From Gymnothorax reevesii (taxonomy: Eukaryota > Chordata > Actinopteri > Anguilliformes > Muraenidae), in contig CM056573.1 of the NCBI GenBank assembly GCA_029721435.1, forward strand, positions 126,234,947 to 126,298,946: a stretch of 64,000 nt of DNA. The letters run 5' to 3'. The first letter of the stretch is position 1; each line of letters starts with the position of its first letter. The notes under the pieces were generated by a model. That model was not told where the DNA came from and did no database searches. It was given only the letters and a program-made list of their open reading frames with translations. This document shows, one piece after another, positions 21,817-34,605 of the stretch. The translations under genes and the position numbers were made by a program.

Positions 21817-23876
21817 CGAGAGAGAACGAGTGTCCTGAGCTCCTCCTGCCCTCCTGTGTTTCTCCCTTCCTCCCCTTTCTCTCATTTTCTACCTTTTTAT
21901 TTACTCAATCTCTCTTTTCTGTTAGTCCCTGGACTGCTGTTTTAGCAGGGAGGGCCAGGCGACTGCACCAGGATATAATGCAGAGAGCTGGTGTTGAGGA
22001 CTAATACGTTTTGTTGAGGGAGCTTAAAATCCAAGTCCAGAAAGTCGCCCCAGATTTCTGTTCAAGTCGCATTGATTCGCTAACGAGCTCAGTTCATTAG
22101 GCTTTATCTGCCTTGTTTCCATGATTGCCTGTTTGAATGGAAGAATTCGGGGGGGGGTGTCAGATTGATGGTCATTGTGTGTTGTTTTACTAAACTTGTG
22201 GGCACTGGTAAATGCCACAATTGTGGTAAAATCTGGAAAATCAGCTCTGTGGGGACCTTTTGAATCCCGATGAGGAGAAAGTATAATTGTGGGCCGAGGG
22301 TGAGATTGAGGTCTGCAGTAACAGTTGGGGTTATGGTGAGGACATGGTCTACTTTTCAGGTTAGATTAGATGGGTACAATGGATAACACGATATAGACAT
22401 AAAACAATGTTCTGAAAGTGTTGTTAAACAATGAATAAATTCAGGGTAGCTATCCGAGTTAGGCTACTGGTTAACCTCTTGAATTCTTATTAATCATAAG
22501 TTTTCCCTGAAGTAGGTTCAAAGTCATATTATTGGACAATTTCATATTCAGTATCTGGTGTTTGCAGGACTTCTCATGAGCTACATCAGGCTTGCACTGA
22601 GCCCAGGACACCACAACATTTCCTCAAATGGAAAGTGTCTTGATTGTGTCCATCATTTTATACACATTTCACTGTAATTTATCAGGACATGTTGGGGCTC
22701 ATTGAAGACCTTGGGATCTCCATTGGAATTTGAAATGGACCCAAAGTTCTGCAGGTTTGATTGCAGCAGCTGCATTTGCTAGACTCGTATCATTTCCTAG
22801 GTTTTATGGGGTTAAAGTTGGATGTCATTAAGGATCAAAATTGAGCTCTTTTGGGGCATTATTGCTTAGTGTCAAGGAAAGGGTTGGGAAAGGTGTTTAG
22901 ATAAAATTAAGGTTGATTTTTGGGGTTTTGAGATGGTGAAATTTTGGCACTGAAATAAATGTTTGGTCCCCATAGGTTTAGTAAAGTAAAGGCTCTGTGT
23001 CTGTTCAAGCTTGGTGCCACCAACCCCCTTTCTTCCCGCTCCTGTTCTTGCTATACTTGGTCCATCACTCACACTAGGATCCACATAGTGTGCGCACACA
23101 CATTCCAGGGCTATTTAATACCATCCTGCAAGGACTTGGGTGGGCGCAGGCTTTCATTCCAACCAACTGCTTACACAGTACTGCTAATCAAGTTCTTTAG
23201 CAAAGACTCTTGGGGTTGATTCGTAGTATCAGATGTGTAAGTGCTTGGTTGGAATGAAAGCCTGCACTGGCCCTTTCAGGATAAGATTGAATAGCCCTGA
23301 CCTATTCCATACAAACTGCTTTACAAACCAGTTCATTGTGCTCACCACTGATTGGGGGTGGATACAAATCCCACAATGCACCTGGAAATGAGACTAAATT
23401 AGCCTCGTTGCTGTACTGGTGGATGATGTGCTGTTAGGTTTTTATTTTTTGGTTGTTTTTTCTTTTTTTTTTTTTTTCATTCTTTCCCTGGCAAATGCGA
23501 TTCGTCGTGTGTGTTGTTTTTGTGTTTTGGTGTGCTAAAAGTGTAAGTTTTCTTGCCTAATTTTTTTTTAGTCAACGTACATTTGGTATGGACTCTGGAG
23601 TACCTGCTGGCTGTATCATATACTCAGCTGGTAGTTCGACACTTCATCCCCTGTCAAATATTCTCTCTTCAATGGCTTTGGATTATGAAGTAGATTTAAT
23701 GGTTTGGGGTGTTCAGAGTGTTTTTGAAATAAGCTCTCCATCAAAATTATATTTTCTGTTGTTTATTTACGGTTTGTGCTGGGGAGGGACTGCATTTATA
23801 TGTAATCTGAATTGAACCATATCAAGTATCGCATCACTGATTATTGTTAGAAGGTTGATTTTAAAAAATGAATAAA
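21817..23876 (+). other. taf12 3' UTR and downstream flank
   Basis: Noncoding. Candidate polyadenylation signals AATAAA occur at 22434-22439 and 23871-23876; which is used cannot be told. The stretch also contains one hAT MITE. Otherwise unremarkable. Confidence 0.45.
23106..23299. mobile_element. hAT-type MITE
   Basis: 194 bp with ends CAGGGCTATTTAAT and ATTGAATAGCCCTG. Internal arms are complementary (CAGGCTTTCATTCCAACCAA against TTGGTTGGAATGAAAGCCTG). The flanking octamers match at 6 of 8 positions. Confidence 0.7.
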
Positions 23877-24214
23877 ATGATTCGTAATGTGTAAAGTGAG
23901 GCGCTTGCCAATCTGCAGTGCAGTGGGAGGTTTGGGTGGGTGGAGTTAAGTTTTTGACTTTGTATAGCAGTGTTTATGTATATCCTGTGTTCTTGTTTTT
24001 TCCCATTAAAAACAAAATTCATATTTCACAGAATGAAATGAGTTGAGGTTGTTTGTTTACTTTCAACTTCACAAATTTGCACTTGGGGTTGTGTTATAAA
24101 TTCTGGGCTTAAATGGGGAAGCATGAATTATGCATCCACATCAACCTATCAGCTAAAATGCTGGCCTCATCCATTAGGACTTGTATCAATGCACGCTTTA
24201 TCCAGAGACATGCA

Positions 24215-24465
24215 CAACCCCAATTCCAAAAAAGTTAAGATGCTGTGTAAATTGTAGATAAAAGCAATGCAAGGATTTGCAAATCTCATCAACCCGCATT
24301 TTAATCACAATGGAGCATAGACAACGTATCAGATGTTGAAAGTGAGATATATTACTAATTAATGGAAAATATTTGCTCATTTTTAATTTGATTACAGCAA
24401 CGCATCTCAAAGTTGGGATGGAGTGACCAAAGGCTGGAAATGGAAGTGGCACCAATAAAAATGGT
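24215..24465 (+). mobile_element. Tc1-like 5' terminal fragment
   Basis: It begins CAACCCCAATTCCAAAAAAG, the terminus shared with the elements at 50.6 and 60.2 kb. It runs about 250 bp through the usual subterminal AT-rich sequence and stops abruptly. There is no transposase. Confidence 0.75.
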
Positions 24466-24673
24466 TTGATGTGCAGTTGTACTCAGAAGTTGGCATATCC
24501 TAGCTGAATTTGTGAAATGTTGCCATTTATTTTGAAAATATGACTCATCATGCAAGAAACTTGTCTTTTATTTAAGGGTAGTGATCATGTGAAGTTATCT
24601 ATCATCACATAGGTGTCTGGCTCCTTTTTAAATCATAATGACAACTGCCTCGTAGATATATCATGAACTATAG

Positions 24674-24875
24674 CAGGGATGTCAAACTGACCTGTAAAAG
24701 GGCCAAGTGGCTGCAGGTTTTCAATCCTACCCAGCAGAAGCACACCTGAAACCACTGATTTAATCAGCTGATCTAGTCCTGCACAACTGATTAGTTGTAT
24801 CAGGTGCGCTTCTGCATTGTTGCAGTGAAAACCTGCAGCCCCTTGGCCCTTTTACGGGTCAGTTTGACACCCCTG
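24674..24875. mobile_element. hAT palindromic MITE, copy A
   Basis: 202 bp with ends CAGGGATGTCAAACTGACC and GGTCAGTTTGACACCCCTG. The octamers AACTATAG and AACAATAG flank it (one mismatch). Same family and same length as the copy at 26409. Confidence 0.9.
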
Positions 24876-24893
24876 AACAATAGAGATGCTAAT

Positions 24894-25090
24894 TCACACC
24901 TCTTGTTGACCTTGACCTTTGACCTTTTGGCCACAAAATGCAAATTTGGACAGGGTACCCCAGGATCATCTACCCCACAAAGTTTGGTCACCCTAGCTTC
25001 TGTATTGGCCGAGCTGTCGTGCGGACACAGATATACACACACACACACAGATGGTGCTAAACTGTATACCCACTCCGCCTTGTTGGACGT
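24894..25090 (-). repeat. Dispersed repeat, copy 2, with half-site array
   Basis: On the minus strand it matches the repeat at 9459-9718 in order: GGCGGAGTGGGTATACAG, a (TG)n run, the CAAACTTTG block, ACCCTGTCCAAATTTGCAT, and three AGGTCA hexamers (TGACCT at 24907, 24913 and 24920 on the plus strand). It sits inside the degraded Tc1 copy. Confidence 0.75.
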
Positions 25091-25773
25091 GGGTGATAAT
25101 AGAGATATAGTGGAACATAATAAAACAAGTTCCAAAAAAATCCATAGAGGGCGCACTGAGGTATGGCCTGACGAACATTGCCCTAAAGGTGTTCCATGCT
25201 GTGAAAATCGCCCTCTATACACAAGCGCCCTCATTAATCCTCGCTGTTAACATTATTTTTAAAACTAGAAGTCCCCTATATGTCTAAATAAACATAAACC
25301 AGCAAGGTTTTTTGAGGGCGCAGGAAATGGGAGGGCCTCAAACATGGTCTAAAATGCCAAAAATTGGGATTTGAGGCGCCCTCAAGTAGCCTTGAAAATT
25401 CTGATGTTATTTGGAACTACTCTGCCCCTATATCAAAATACCATAAGATAAAGGAGGCTTTTTGAGGCCACATGAAGATATTCGGAGGACAAAGTCCAAT
25501 TTTTGACTTTGGCCCCATTTAGGGCCTTTGGACCCTACCCTAAAAGGGCTGAATTTTTGTCAGTTTGTAGGATATATCTACTCACAAAAAAAGTTTCATT
25601 GTCAAACTGAATGGCGATGTGTCACGCCCTTCTATATATTGGGTGAATCTTACAGAATCTGGCTCTTAAGGGTTCCACTCCTGTAGCTTTTTAAATTGTA
25701 ACAAGTGTCTCTGTATAGTCATTTGAGTTTGTTGGCTCCTGAGTGGATTCATTGATCTGTTTAGACACTGAGC

Positions 25774-26865
25774 CATGGGGAGCGGAAAAAAACTGTTTAA
25801 GGACCTTTGTAATAAGGTAGTTCAGCTTTTTAAAGATGGGAAAGGATATAAAAAGATATTGTAAGACTTGAAAATGCCAGTCAGTACTGTTCTGTCCCTG
25901 ATTAAGAGGTGGAAAATTAGAGGATATGTTGATACCAAGCCAAGGTCAGGTAGGCCAAGAAAGATTTCAGCACAAATTGCCAAGAGAATTGTTTGGGAAA
26001 GAAAGAAAAATCTATGGTCGAGTTGCTGGAAGGAAGCCATTATCGCGCCAATCCCACAAAAAAGCCTGCTTAAAATATGCCAGACAACACCTTGACACCT
26101 CTCAACTCCTGGAACACTGTCTTTTGGCGTGACGTGACTAAAATAGAACCATAAGGGCCATGTTTGAAGAGCAGTCAACTCCTTCCCACTGTAAAGCATG
26201 GTGGTGGCTTTCTGATGTTTTGGGGGTGTGTGAGCTCTAACAGCGCAGGGAACCTTGTGAAAACTGATGGTAAGATGAGTGCAGCATGCTGTCATAAAAT
26301 GCCGGCAGACAATTTGCATTCTTCAGCAAGAAAGCTGTGCATGGGACGCACTTGGACTTTCCAGCATGACAATGATCCAAAGCACTAGACCAAGTTGAGT
26401 CTCTAGTGCAGGGGTGTCAAACTGACCCGTAAAAGGGCCAAGGAGCTGCAGGTTTTCGCTCCAACAATGCAGAAGCGCACCTGATACAACTAATCAGTTG
26501 TGCAGGTCTAGATCAGCTGATTAAATCAGTGGTTTCAGGGGCGCTTCTGCTTGGTAGGATTGAAGACCTGCAGCCTCTTGGCCCTTTTAAGGGTCAGTTT
26601 GACATCCCTGCTCTAGTGGTTGCAGAAGAGAAAGGTGAAGATTCTGGGGTGGCCATTATGGTCTCCTGACCTCAATATCATCGAGCCGATTTGGGGAGGT
26701 CTCAAACATGTGGTTCATGTAAGATGACCAAAGAATTTGCTGGGGCTGGAGGCATTTTGCAATGAAGAATGCGCAGCTATACCACCTGAGAGAAGTAAGG
26801 GCCTCTTTGACAACTATCACAAAAGATTTCACGCTGTTATTGATGCTAAAGGGAGCAATACGCAA
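25774..26865 (+). pseudogene. Tc1-like transposase relic
   Basis: It starts MGSGKKLFKDLCNKVVQLFK, and helix-turn-helix and GRPRKI-like segments follow. A DDE-region piece (KHGGGFLMFWGC, then TFQHDNDPKH) is readable around 26190-26388. Frames break repeatedly and a 202-bp MITE splits the region right after the second catalytic Asp segment. Not functional. Confidence 0.8.
26409..26610. mobile_element. hAT palindromic MITE, copy B
   Basis: 202 bp, ends CAGGGGTGTCAAACTGACC and GGTCAGTTTGACATCCCTG. Perfect 8-bp duplications CTCTAGTG flank it at 26401-26408 and 26611-26618. It is inserted in the Tc1-like transposase relic. Confidence 0.95.
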
Positions 26866-27097
26866 TATTAAGAACTAAGGGAATGCACACTTTTAAGCTG
26901 GGTTCATTTCATTTTTTTCCCCCCCTTATTGCCATGTTTTATTTGATGATTGAGCCATTCTACATGACATACAGTTGGATAAGAATCAAATAAGAAATAA
27001 CATGAATGGCCAGGCAATTAACATTTATTTTTTCTTTAAAAATGTTACGCATTTTACAAATTCAGCCAGGGTATGCAAAGACTTGAGCACAACTGTA

Positions 27098-28751
27098 AAT
27101 TGGACCATTTTTGACAGTTCTGGGCAAAAACTATTTTTACCTGTCCAGAAACTTTGCCCTTGACCTTCACCCAAATTCATTCCAAAATTTAATGGAATTT
27201 ATTCTAAATGTTTGAACAAAATTGGTACAAATTGAGGCAGTCATTTTTCTTTTGTACAAAATTCTCTAACTACCAAAAGGGGAAAAAAAAAAAAGAATGA
27301 GCTAATGAATAAATAGAAGCGATTACAATACCCTCAACCTATCCCTTTGGGGGGATGTGGGTGGGGTGGTAATAATACAATTATAATATGTGTCTTCTAA
27401 ATAAAGGAGTTCTGGATGTTGGGCTGTTTTCTGTGAGATCTGTTACACATTACCCACGCAGCTGTACCTCGATGCAGTGCCTTGAATTATGAAAGGCTGC
27501 ACCCCTGGTCAAACGGAGAATATCAACAAGGGCATGCTTAAGGACCTTGTGACAATGCATGTTCTTGAAACCGAATACATCTTTGTGTGGCGTAAAATAA
27601 AATTGTAATATGTTGAAAATGACTTTGACATGCATTTTGGTATTCTTTCCATGTAATTCTGAATCCCTATGTGCACATATACATTCTTTAGTAGTCTATA
27701 TACAGCACCCTAACCTTGTTGTTGTCGCTCTCTCTTCCACAAGCTGTAAATTGACAGAAAATTAGCCTCCCCTTTGTCCGTTACCGTAAGATTTCATTCC
27801 CCCACCTGCCTTCCTAAGGTACAAAAATGAGGAGTTTCCTGCTTAATCCACGATGAATGTGATAATGCCGGTGGTATTCCTTAACAAACAAAAAACTTGC
27901 CTGAAATCAAGTGATTTATTCATTCAACATGTCCTATACTCAGTACAACAATTAAAGTAATCATCTAGATTACATTATAAAATGACAATTTAAAAGAATT
28001 TATTTATTAAACCATAGATGTTTATAAAGGGGATGCTAAAAGTCTCTCTTGCTACCCGAGTAGCAAAACCCATGAGCGTATATACTCTTTCAAAACCAAT
28101 CTTTTGCTTCACAAGATGTATTTTGAAAACTTACAATTTATGTATGATATCCAGCGTCTACTTTGCCAACTCCACCACTACTGGAAGTCTGCAGCGATTG
28201 GCCATGGTGGTAGGACCAGTTTCCATGCAGTCTAGTTCATTTATATGCTTGTGGCTTTATCTGACCTGTATCTCACAGAGGCAAAGGCCACTGCTCTGCA
28301 TTGTGGGTAAGGTGAGACCAATGGGCGGAATTTGACACCACTCACTTCAGTAACTCGATGAGAGATTTGCAAAGTAGGTGAAATTTCTTTTGAGTGAAGT
28401 GAGGTTGAAATATCCATATCATATACTTTTTCTAAGATTTTACTAAGTTTTTACCAGAAGGAGGAAGGAGACCTTAGAGGAAGGAGACTTAGCTTGCCAG
28501 GAGTCAGGCTGACCGGTAACAATTGGCAGCACATCTTCCAAAGCTCCAATAGTACCAGAGGATCTATTTTACCGCACTACCTGGTACAATCACTGAACAT
28601 GTACTAAACATTTGGCAGTAGCACACGGTGCATATTTTGAGGATGCAGTATTTGGGAGGACACTTTGGACCGCTGTAAGCCCTCTATGGTACCTTTGATT
28701 TAGATTACATAGTCGTCGAGGCTTCTGTTTAGGATTTTGGTGACATCCTAT
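27098..28751. other. No recognisable gene
   Basis: AT-rich intergenic DNA with short runs and chance frames. A 105-residue frame at 28018-28335 has no recognisable domain. Confidence 0.5.
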
Positions 28752-29012
28752 TCTACTATAAAATGAGGGAAACCCTGTCCATTTGTTTGTCTAAATCCAT
28801 CTTCCGTTCTCCTCCGTGGATTGGCCGATCAATCTGAAAATGCACATGGGGATTGCGCATTGCCATGGTCAGAAGCTGACAAAGCTGATTTCCCATTTCC
28901 CCAAAATGTATTAACAGGATAATTTAACTTGTTTATATCAGCAAGTGTGGGTGGAGCTATGGCCTGCACATCCCCCAAAGTCGGGCACGAGTAGCCCCAC
29001 GTGTGGACTAAT
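28752..29012 (+). mobile_element. Short Helitron-like element (candidate)
   Basis: It starts TCTACTATAAAATGAGGG and ends in CTAAT (29008-29012). About 12 bp upstream of the end is a hairpin with stem GGGC/GCCC (28983-28997). These match Helitron end rules. There is no coding sequence and the left flank is T rather than A. Confidence 0.45.
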
Positions 29013-29889
29013 TATTTAGGCCAGTCACAATGCCTTTACAGTAAACATCTGCATTTGTTTGTAAACCAGTGTTTAATGAAAAGTTGCTTAGATTTATTTG
29101 GTGTCCCATAAAGCAGAAATTGTTGATGTATACATTTTTACTTGATATCAAGTCCAACCAACTTGAAAGTTTTGTAATATAAAATGTGAGCACCTTTGAC
29201 AATAATAAGAATAACAATAATAATCTAGAGAATTGTAAGTTTCTGTGAAGTTTTATGCTCAAAGCCGCTCAGTGCTGGACTGTTCTCTGATTGACCTCTC
29301 TCGTATGCATTCAGGGCTGTTAACACATGCAGTCCCTCTTGTAAGCAGCAGATGGCTGCGTTGCTGTTGAACCTACCACGTGAATATTCTGCTGTTTGAA
29401 GCTGGTTGTTGCCTCTATATGTCACTTGCTTGGGTGCATCCTAATGCTCTTGAACTGGTGGATTTTTTCCTTTCCCCTCCGCTTACCTTGAGCTCTATAG
29501 AACATGTCTCACAGGAGAAGGAAAAGCAGCAGGGAGATTCCACCGTTTCCTTGAGTCTTATTCCAGAAAAATCAATGTCCTTCTTTTCGATACTTCATGA
29601 ATTCGATGTCGATGAGCAATCATAACTGATCCAACTGGAAAAATACAATGAATGATGTATCCAGTCGCAACAGCAGCAAAGCATAGTGGTCCACAATCTA
29701 TGATTCCTTTCCTCCCAGGTTGGTCCTGTGTTTCTCACCTGCAGTCCTGTCCTTTCCTTTATGAAATTGACAATTTGGTCACTCCTTGTCACAGCAACCA
29801 GCAAAACTATTTCCACTCCATGTCTGTCATTGCAAAAGGTTCCTGGTGCTTTAGAGATTTTAGATGGACCCCTAGGATTAACCATGCTA
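29013..29889. other. No recognisable gene
   Basis: Intergenic. Frames at 29380-29625 and 29595-29930 show no domain or splice context. Confidence 0.45.
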
Positions 29890-30676
29890 TACTGAGTCAA
29901 AAAAGAAACTTCACACTCATAAATTTGTAAATATTTTTTTTGAAACTTTTAATAAAAGAGTTTTTATTATCACTAGGGGTAAATGTGTTGTCAAAGACAT
30001 GACACACATCAACCCCGACGTGCACTGGTACGTAGCACGTGCGAGCGTACTTTAAGCTAAAACCATGTTTTCTCGTGTTCCTAGTCACGTGACCATGTGA
30101 CAGATGTGCAACTGAGCTCACGTTAGAGTGACATCTATTTATTTGTTGATTTTCAAAGCCATGGTTGTCAAATATTCAGCGTGAATGTGCCATTGGCATG
30201 CTGAATACGGAAACGTCCGTCACTGACGTTGCAAGGGTTATGGGATGCAGTCGACGGACTATCCATGATCTTCGGACACGTCTCCAACAAACTGGCACCA
30301 CAGCTGACCGACCTTGTTCTGGTAGCCCACGTGTGACGTCAAAAGCAGAAGACCGACAAATTGTCTTACATCATTTGCATAATCTATTTGTCACTGCAAC
30401 GTCCATTAGGAATGAATTGTTTAGAGGTCATGTGACTGCCCAAACCATACGTAATTGCCTGCGCACAGCTCTTATTCAAGTTGTAACTTACCATTTTTAC
30501 TCTTGGACATTTCCGTAGCATTTCCATTGGAACTGGTTACATTATGCACATTATTTTTATGATACACCATCTTTAATGAGTACAAAATGAAATAAAATCA
30601 TTATTTAAAACCTCATTTCTTGTATGTTCAACTTATCGACCTCCAAACGAGTGTGAAGTTTTTATTTGGCTGAGTA
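29890..30676 (+). mobile_element. Internally deleted Tc1-like element
   Basis: 787 bp with ends TACTGAGTCAAAAAAGAAAC and, on the complement, TACTCAGCCAAATAAAAACT, both followed by CTTCACACTC. TA dinucleotides flank it at 29888-29889 and 30677-30678. It retains only the DNA-binding half of a transposase. Confidence 0.85.
30165..30479 (+). pseudogene. Tc1-like transposase, helix-turn-helix part only
   Basis: About 105 residues carry paired-like HTH features: ECAIGMLNTETSVTDVARVM, then CSRRTIHDLRTRLQQTGTTA, a GSPRVTSKAEDR linker (GRPR-like), and the second HTH (ATSIRNELFRGHVTAQTIRN). The sequence then runs out to the terminal repeat without any DDE domain. No ATG is in the right frame upstream, so the start is lost as well. 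Confidence 0.85.
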
Positions 30677-30875
30677 TAGTTCATTAGTGACAGCACAAGG
30701 ATAGCGTGGTGCAAAGATGATAGTAGGTTACCATGAGGATGCACTCTCCGAAGCCATGCACCCTCAAAATAAAGTCGGTGGCCTTGGCTAGGGGCCATTT
30801 CGCCTTTAGCTGACTTTATGGGTAGGATTACGGAAGCCTTGGTGCGGAGAGAGGCCGGGGCGGCAACCCGTGAGG

Positions 30876-31314
30876 TTAGCAGGCGCAGTTCTTGGGTTTG
30901 TCGGAGGAGGCAGTTCCCTCCTCGGGGGGGTGGAGCTCCAGGGCGCGGGGGCCAGAGCACTTCACGCCGTCCCAGCCATGGCGCAGCTGCACCTCGCCAC
31001 TTCGCAGCCCCTGGTACACCCTCCTCGCCAGCAGCTCCACAGCGTCTGCCACATTCTGCCCCGTTTTGGATGAGGCCTCCACATATGGCGCCCCCAGCTT
31101 GCCGGCGAGTTTCTCCGCTTCCTCGCGCTGCACTGCGCGGTCCGCCTCCAGGTCGCTCTTGTGGCCGACCAGGACGAAGAGCACGGCATGTGGCTGCACG
31201 TGATGCTGCACCTCCTCATGCCACTCCCAGATGTGCTCGAATGATGCGCGGTTGGTCAGGTCAAACACCAGGAGGCCGCCCACAGAGTTACGGTAATAGG
31301 AACGCGTGACAGCC
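30876..31314 (-). CDS. rab42-type paralog 1, exon 2
   Basis: 145 codons plus stop from [20 protein letters not shown] to the C-terminal NCAC. This GC-rich exon yields long antisense frames that are not genes. Confidence 0.92.
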
Positions 31315-34300
31315 CTGAGTGAGAGAGAAGGAAGGAGGGAGAGTGAGCGAGAGGAAATTATGAGGAAAGAGGGGAAATATAACCATATCTCCACAAGGCT
31401 GGCATCACTGGAGATAGTTTTCACATCTGTCTAGGTTTTAATAACAAGGCCTAAGTTGTCTCCCCCTCGACATGAGAGGGTATATCAGCGAAACCTTGAA
31501 GAGAAAGCTCTCCCCTAGCTGCAGAGTTACCTCAGACAGCCTAATGAAATTACTACATTCCTAAATTTACTCATTAACAATGACAAATGCACTTAATTAT
31601 TTTCTCATGCTGTAAGCAATAAATTAACTCATTTTTAATCAATTTATATTTTTGGTGTAATATTCAGCAATAATTGATAATGCCAGAAAGAATCAAATGG
31701 CAAAATTTCAAGATGATATTGCTTGCGTGTCAGGAAATATGATAGCATTTTGGTGTTCCAGGAACATAATGAGTTTATTGACCCATCAACAAATACTGCA
31801 CTCATTCACACCAGGTGGCGTCATGATAGTATTCCCAGTGCATGCCAGGACAGATTTTCAACATCCCAAGCTGGCCAGTATTCTGACAAATCGTGCTGCC
31901 TTGATGGAAAATGCTACAGCTAAGCAAAACGACCGCAGATTCTTTGTTATCATCTTAATTTCAAAATATGAATCAGCAGCACTACACTATGATATTGGTG
32001 ACACAGTGGTTAGCACAACTGCCTCACAGCAAGAAGGTTGTGGGTTTGAATCTGGCCTGGGGCCTTTCTGTGTGAGAGTTTGCATGTTCTCCCCGTGTTC
32101 ACGTGGGTTTCCTCTGGGTACTCCAGTTTCCCCATCCACAAAAACATGCAATATAGGATCACTCCTGTATGGCTGTGTGTGAAGGTTTGGTGGTGGTCAG
32201 AGGGGCGGTAGGCGCAAGCTGGCAGCCACACCTCCGTCAGTCTGCCCCAAACTACAAAAATGTAGTTTACCACCATCAGAGCGTGAATGTGTGAATGAAT
32301 GAATAATGTATCCAATGTGAAGCGTCTCTGGGTGCCCAGAAAAGCGCTATATAAAACTGATGCATTATTATTAACATGTGGACATATAATTAGCTAGCTA
32401 CATTTGTTAAAAGATAAAATATTGCATGTTGAACAGTTACATTTTCCAACAATGGCAGCATGTACATACGAATATTTATAAGCCTACATGTTACATGAAA
32501 GGTGCGATATAAAAAATGTATTTTTCAACCCTTACATACTGTTAGGGTCAAATGTGACCTATATTGACATTTGACAGCATCCTAAATGCCCTAAATGCCT
32601 TTTTTTTTAGCCTGAAATTTGATGACTTTTTCCTACAGTGACCCAAAATACATTAAAATGAAAACATTTTAAAATGTTATATTTTTGTATAGATGCCACT
32701 TTTTGTACACTGAGGCTGTTCCCAGTAATATTGGACCCATTTCTATTTAGATGGATTTTATATGCACTAAAGTGGGTAAAATCAAGTACAACCGTGGTTT
32801 TAGGGCATTTAGAAACTGTCAAATTGTACATTCGATGTCTGTGTGTATTTTTTATGGGACAGTGGTGACAGAGTTCAAAGGGGACCTTGACAGTGTCACA
32901 AAGACTGTTTGTGGTCTCACCACATTTGCCCAGGTTCCCGCAGAGTCAGGTACCTGCAGGTCTTTGAAGTGTCAAGGGGGATCTCAAAAGAGTGAAATAG
33001 TGAAACACCATGGGAGTGATCATATATGATACACATGAGGAACATACAGAGGTCGTACAGTCATACAGAGGTCAGAGGGTGACTTGACACAGACACAAGA
33101 ACTGCACCTGCAAGCCCTTACAATGTAAAAAAATAATCTAGAAATAGACAAATTATCCTCAGTGTGGGATGGTCGGCTGGGCGGCCCTGATCAGTAAGTC
33201 ACACAAGGAGCCAACTCAAGGCGACTGAGGAGAAGAAGCTGCGATTTTTGCTCTGGAAAAAAGGACCGCAAAACTGGGACAACCTGCTGCAAACGTGGGA
33301 AATCCATCTGCAATACCCACATATGTAAGGTTTCCTACCACTGCTTTCATTGCACAGACTAGTTTACTAGTTAGCAATAAGTATTTTTAAATGTTTTGTA
33401 TTCTGAATGTCAACTAATGTAAAATTAATATTGATAATTGGGATTCTGTGATTCTTAAAATTGTGAATTGTATGATAAGCAGTGAGGACAGTGTTTAATG
33501 GTTGCAATGGTTATGTGGTTATATTATAAATTCTAATAGTTCCAGGATGTTCTTGCTATTTTCAATTTTAATAAAATCTATTTCAGTCATTATGGCTGTT
33601 ATCTTTTCATGTCTGAGGTAAAACAGGAAATGATATTGTGTGATATTAGGTGTTTTTCTCCAAAAACGTGTGTTGTGCAACCTAAAAAATACACTGTCCT
33701 TACTCTCTGAAACATCAATTAAGGATTAATCATCCATTTACTAATTTCAGAGAGGCTATTTTTACATTCTAAATAGATCTGAAGTTCAAAATTTAGTATA
33801 CACACTTATTATGAGGATATTCTTGGTCCCGGTCAAAATTGACCCAGTCCATAGTCCGGGTCAAAATTAATGAACTGCATGTAATGGATAAGATATTTAT
33901 GATAAGAGCATGCAAACAGTCCCAAGATTGCAAGTCTATGTGTACTAGAACTGCAAAGTTATGTTAGCGGACCACAATGACTAGCATAAATCAACATGCC
34001 GTGAGTTTGATGACCATGAATTTTTAACAGTTTTTGGCAATAAAGTGATTACCGCACATGTTCAGAAATTACATCCAAAGAAAGTGAAACTACTTAACTG
34101 CAAGCCATAATTTGATTCCATCCTTGCCAATCCGTCTTCGTTTTGCATTGAATTAATATATTTTAGTTACTCCAGTCTTGTGCTTTTTATATTAGGAAGC
34201 TTTCTATCGAAATCTGAGGATTCAAGTGCTACTTTAAAGTTCAACCAAGGGATAGGAAGAATGTAAGCTGTGTGTGCGCATGTGTGTGACAGAGAGTAAG

Positions 34301-34571
34301 ATTGAATCATTGTGTGTGTGTGTGTATGTGTGTGTGCGCGTTTGAGAGTGAGAGGGTATCTTTGTGCGCGTGTGTTTGTTGGTGTGTGTGTGTTCACATG
34401 TGTGTATCTGTGTGTGTGTGTGGACATGTGAGTCTGTGTTCGTGTGAATGTGTGTGTGCGTGTGTGTGTGTGTGTCCGTGCACACATATGTGACAAAGAG
34501 AAAGATACTTGAATCTTTGTGTGTGTGTCTGCGTGTGTGTGTGTGTATTTGTTTGAGAGTGAGAATGTATC

Positions 34572-34605
<34 letters not shown>

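Larger units (their letters stand above)
24474..27095 (+). mobile_element. Degraded Tc1-like element with nested insertions
   Basis: The left end CAGTTGTACTCAGAAGTTGG and the complement of the right end (CAGTTGTGCTCAAGTCTTTG) are related inverted termini. The subterminal GCTGAATTTGTGAAATG is shared by both. A plus-strand transposase relic lies between them. The copy is enlarged to 2.6 kb by two hAT MITEs and a dispersed repeat. TA follows the right end; the left flank is mutated. Confidence 0.75.

Noticed and set aside
24795..25250. 151-residue plus and 144-residue minus frames
   Set aside because: They run across the end of a MITE and a dispersed repeat; not genes.
30818..31309. 163-residue Arg/Pro/Ala-rich plus-strand frame
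   Set aside because: Antisense shadow of the GC-rich rab42-type exon 2.
32520..33860. Possible piggyBac-like MITE from GGTCAAA/TTTGACC words
   Set aside because: The words do not pair into convincing termini and no TTAA duplication was found.
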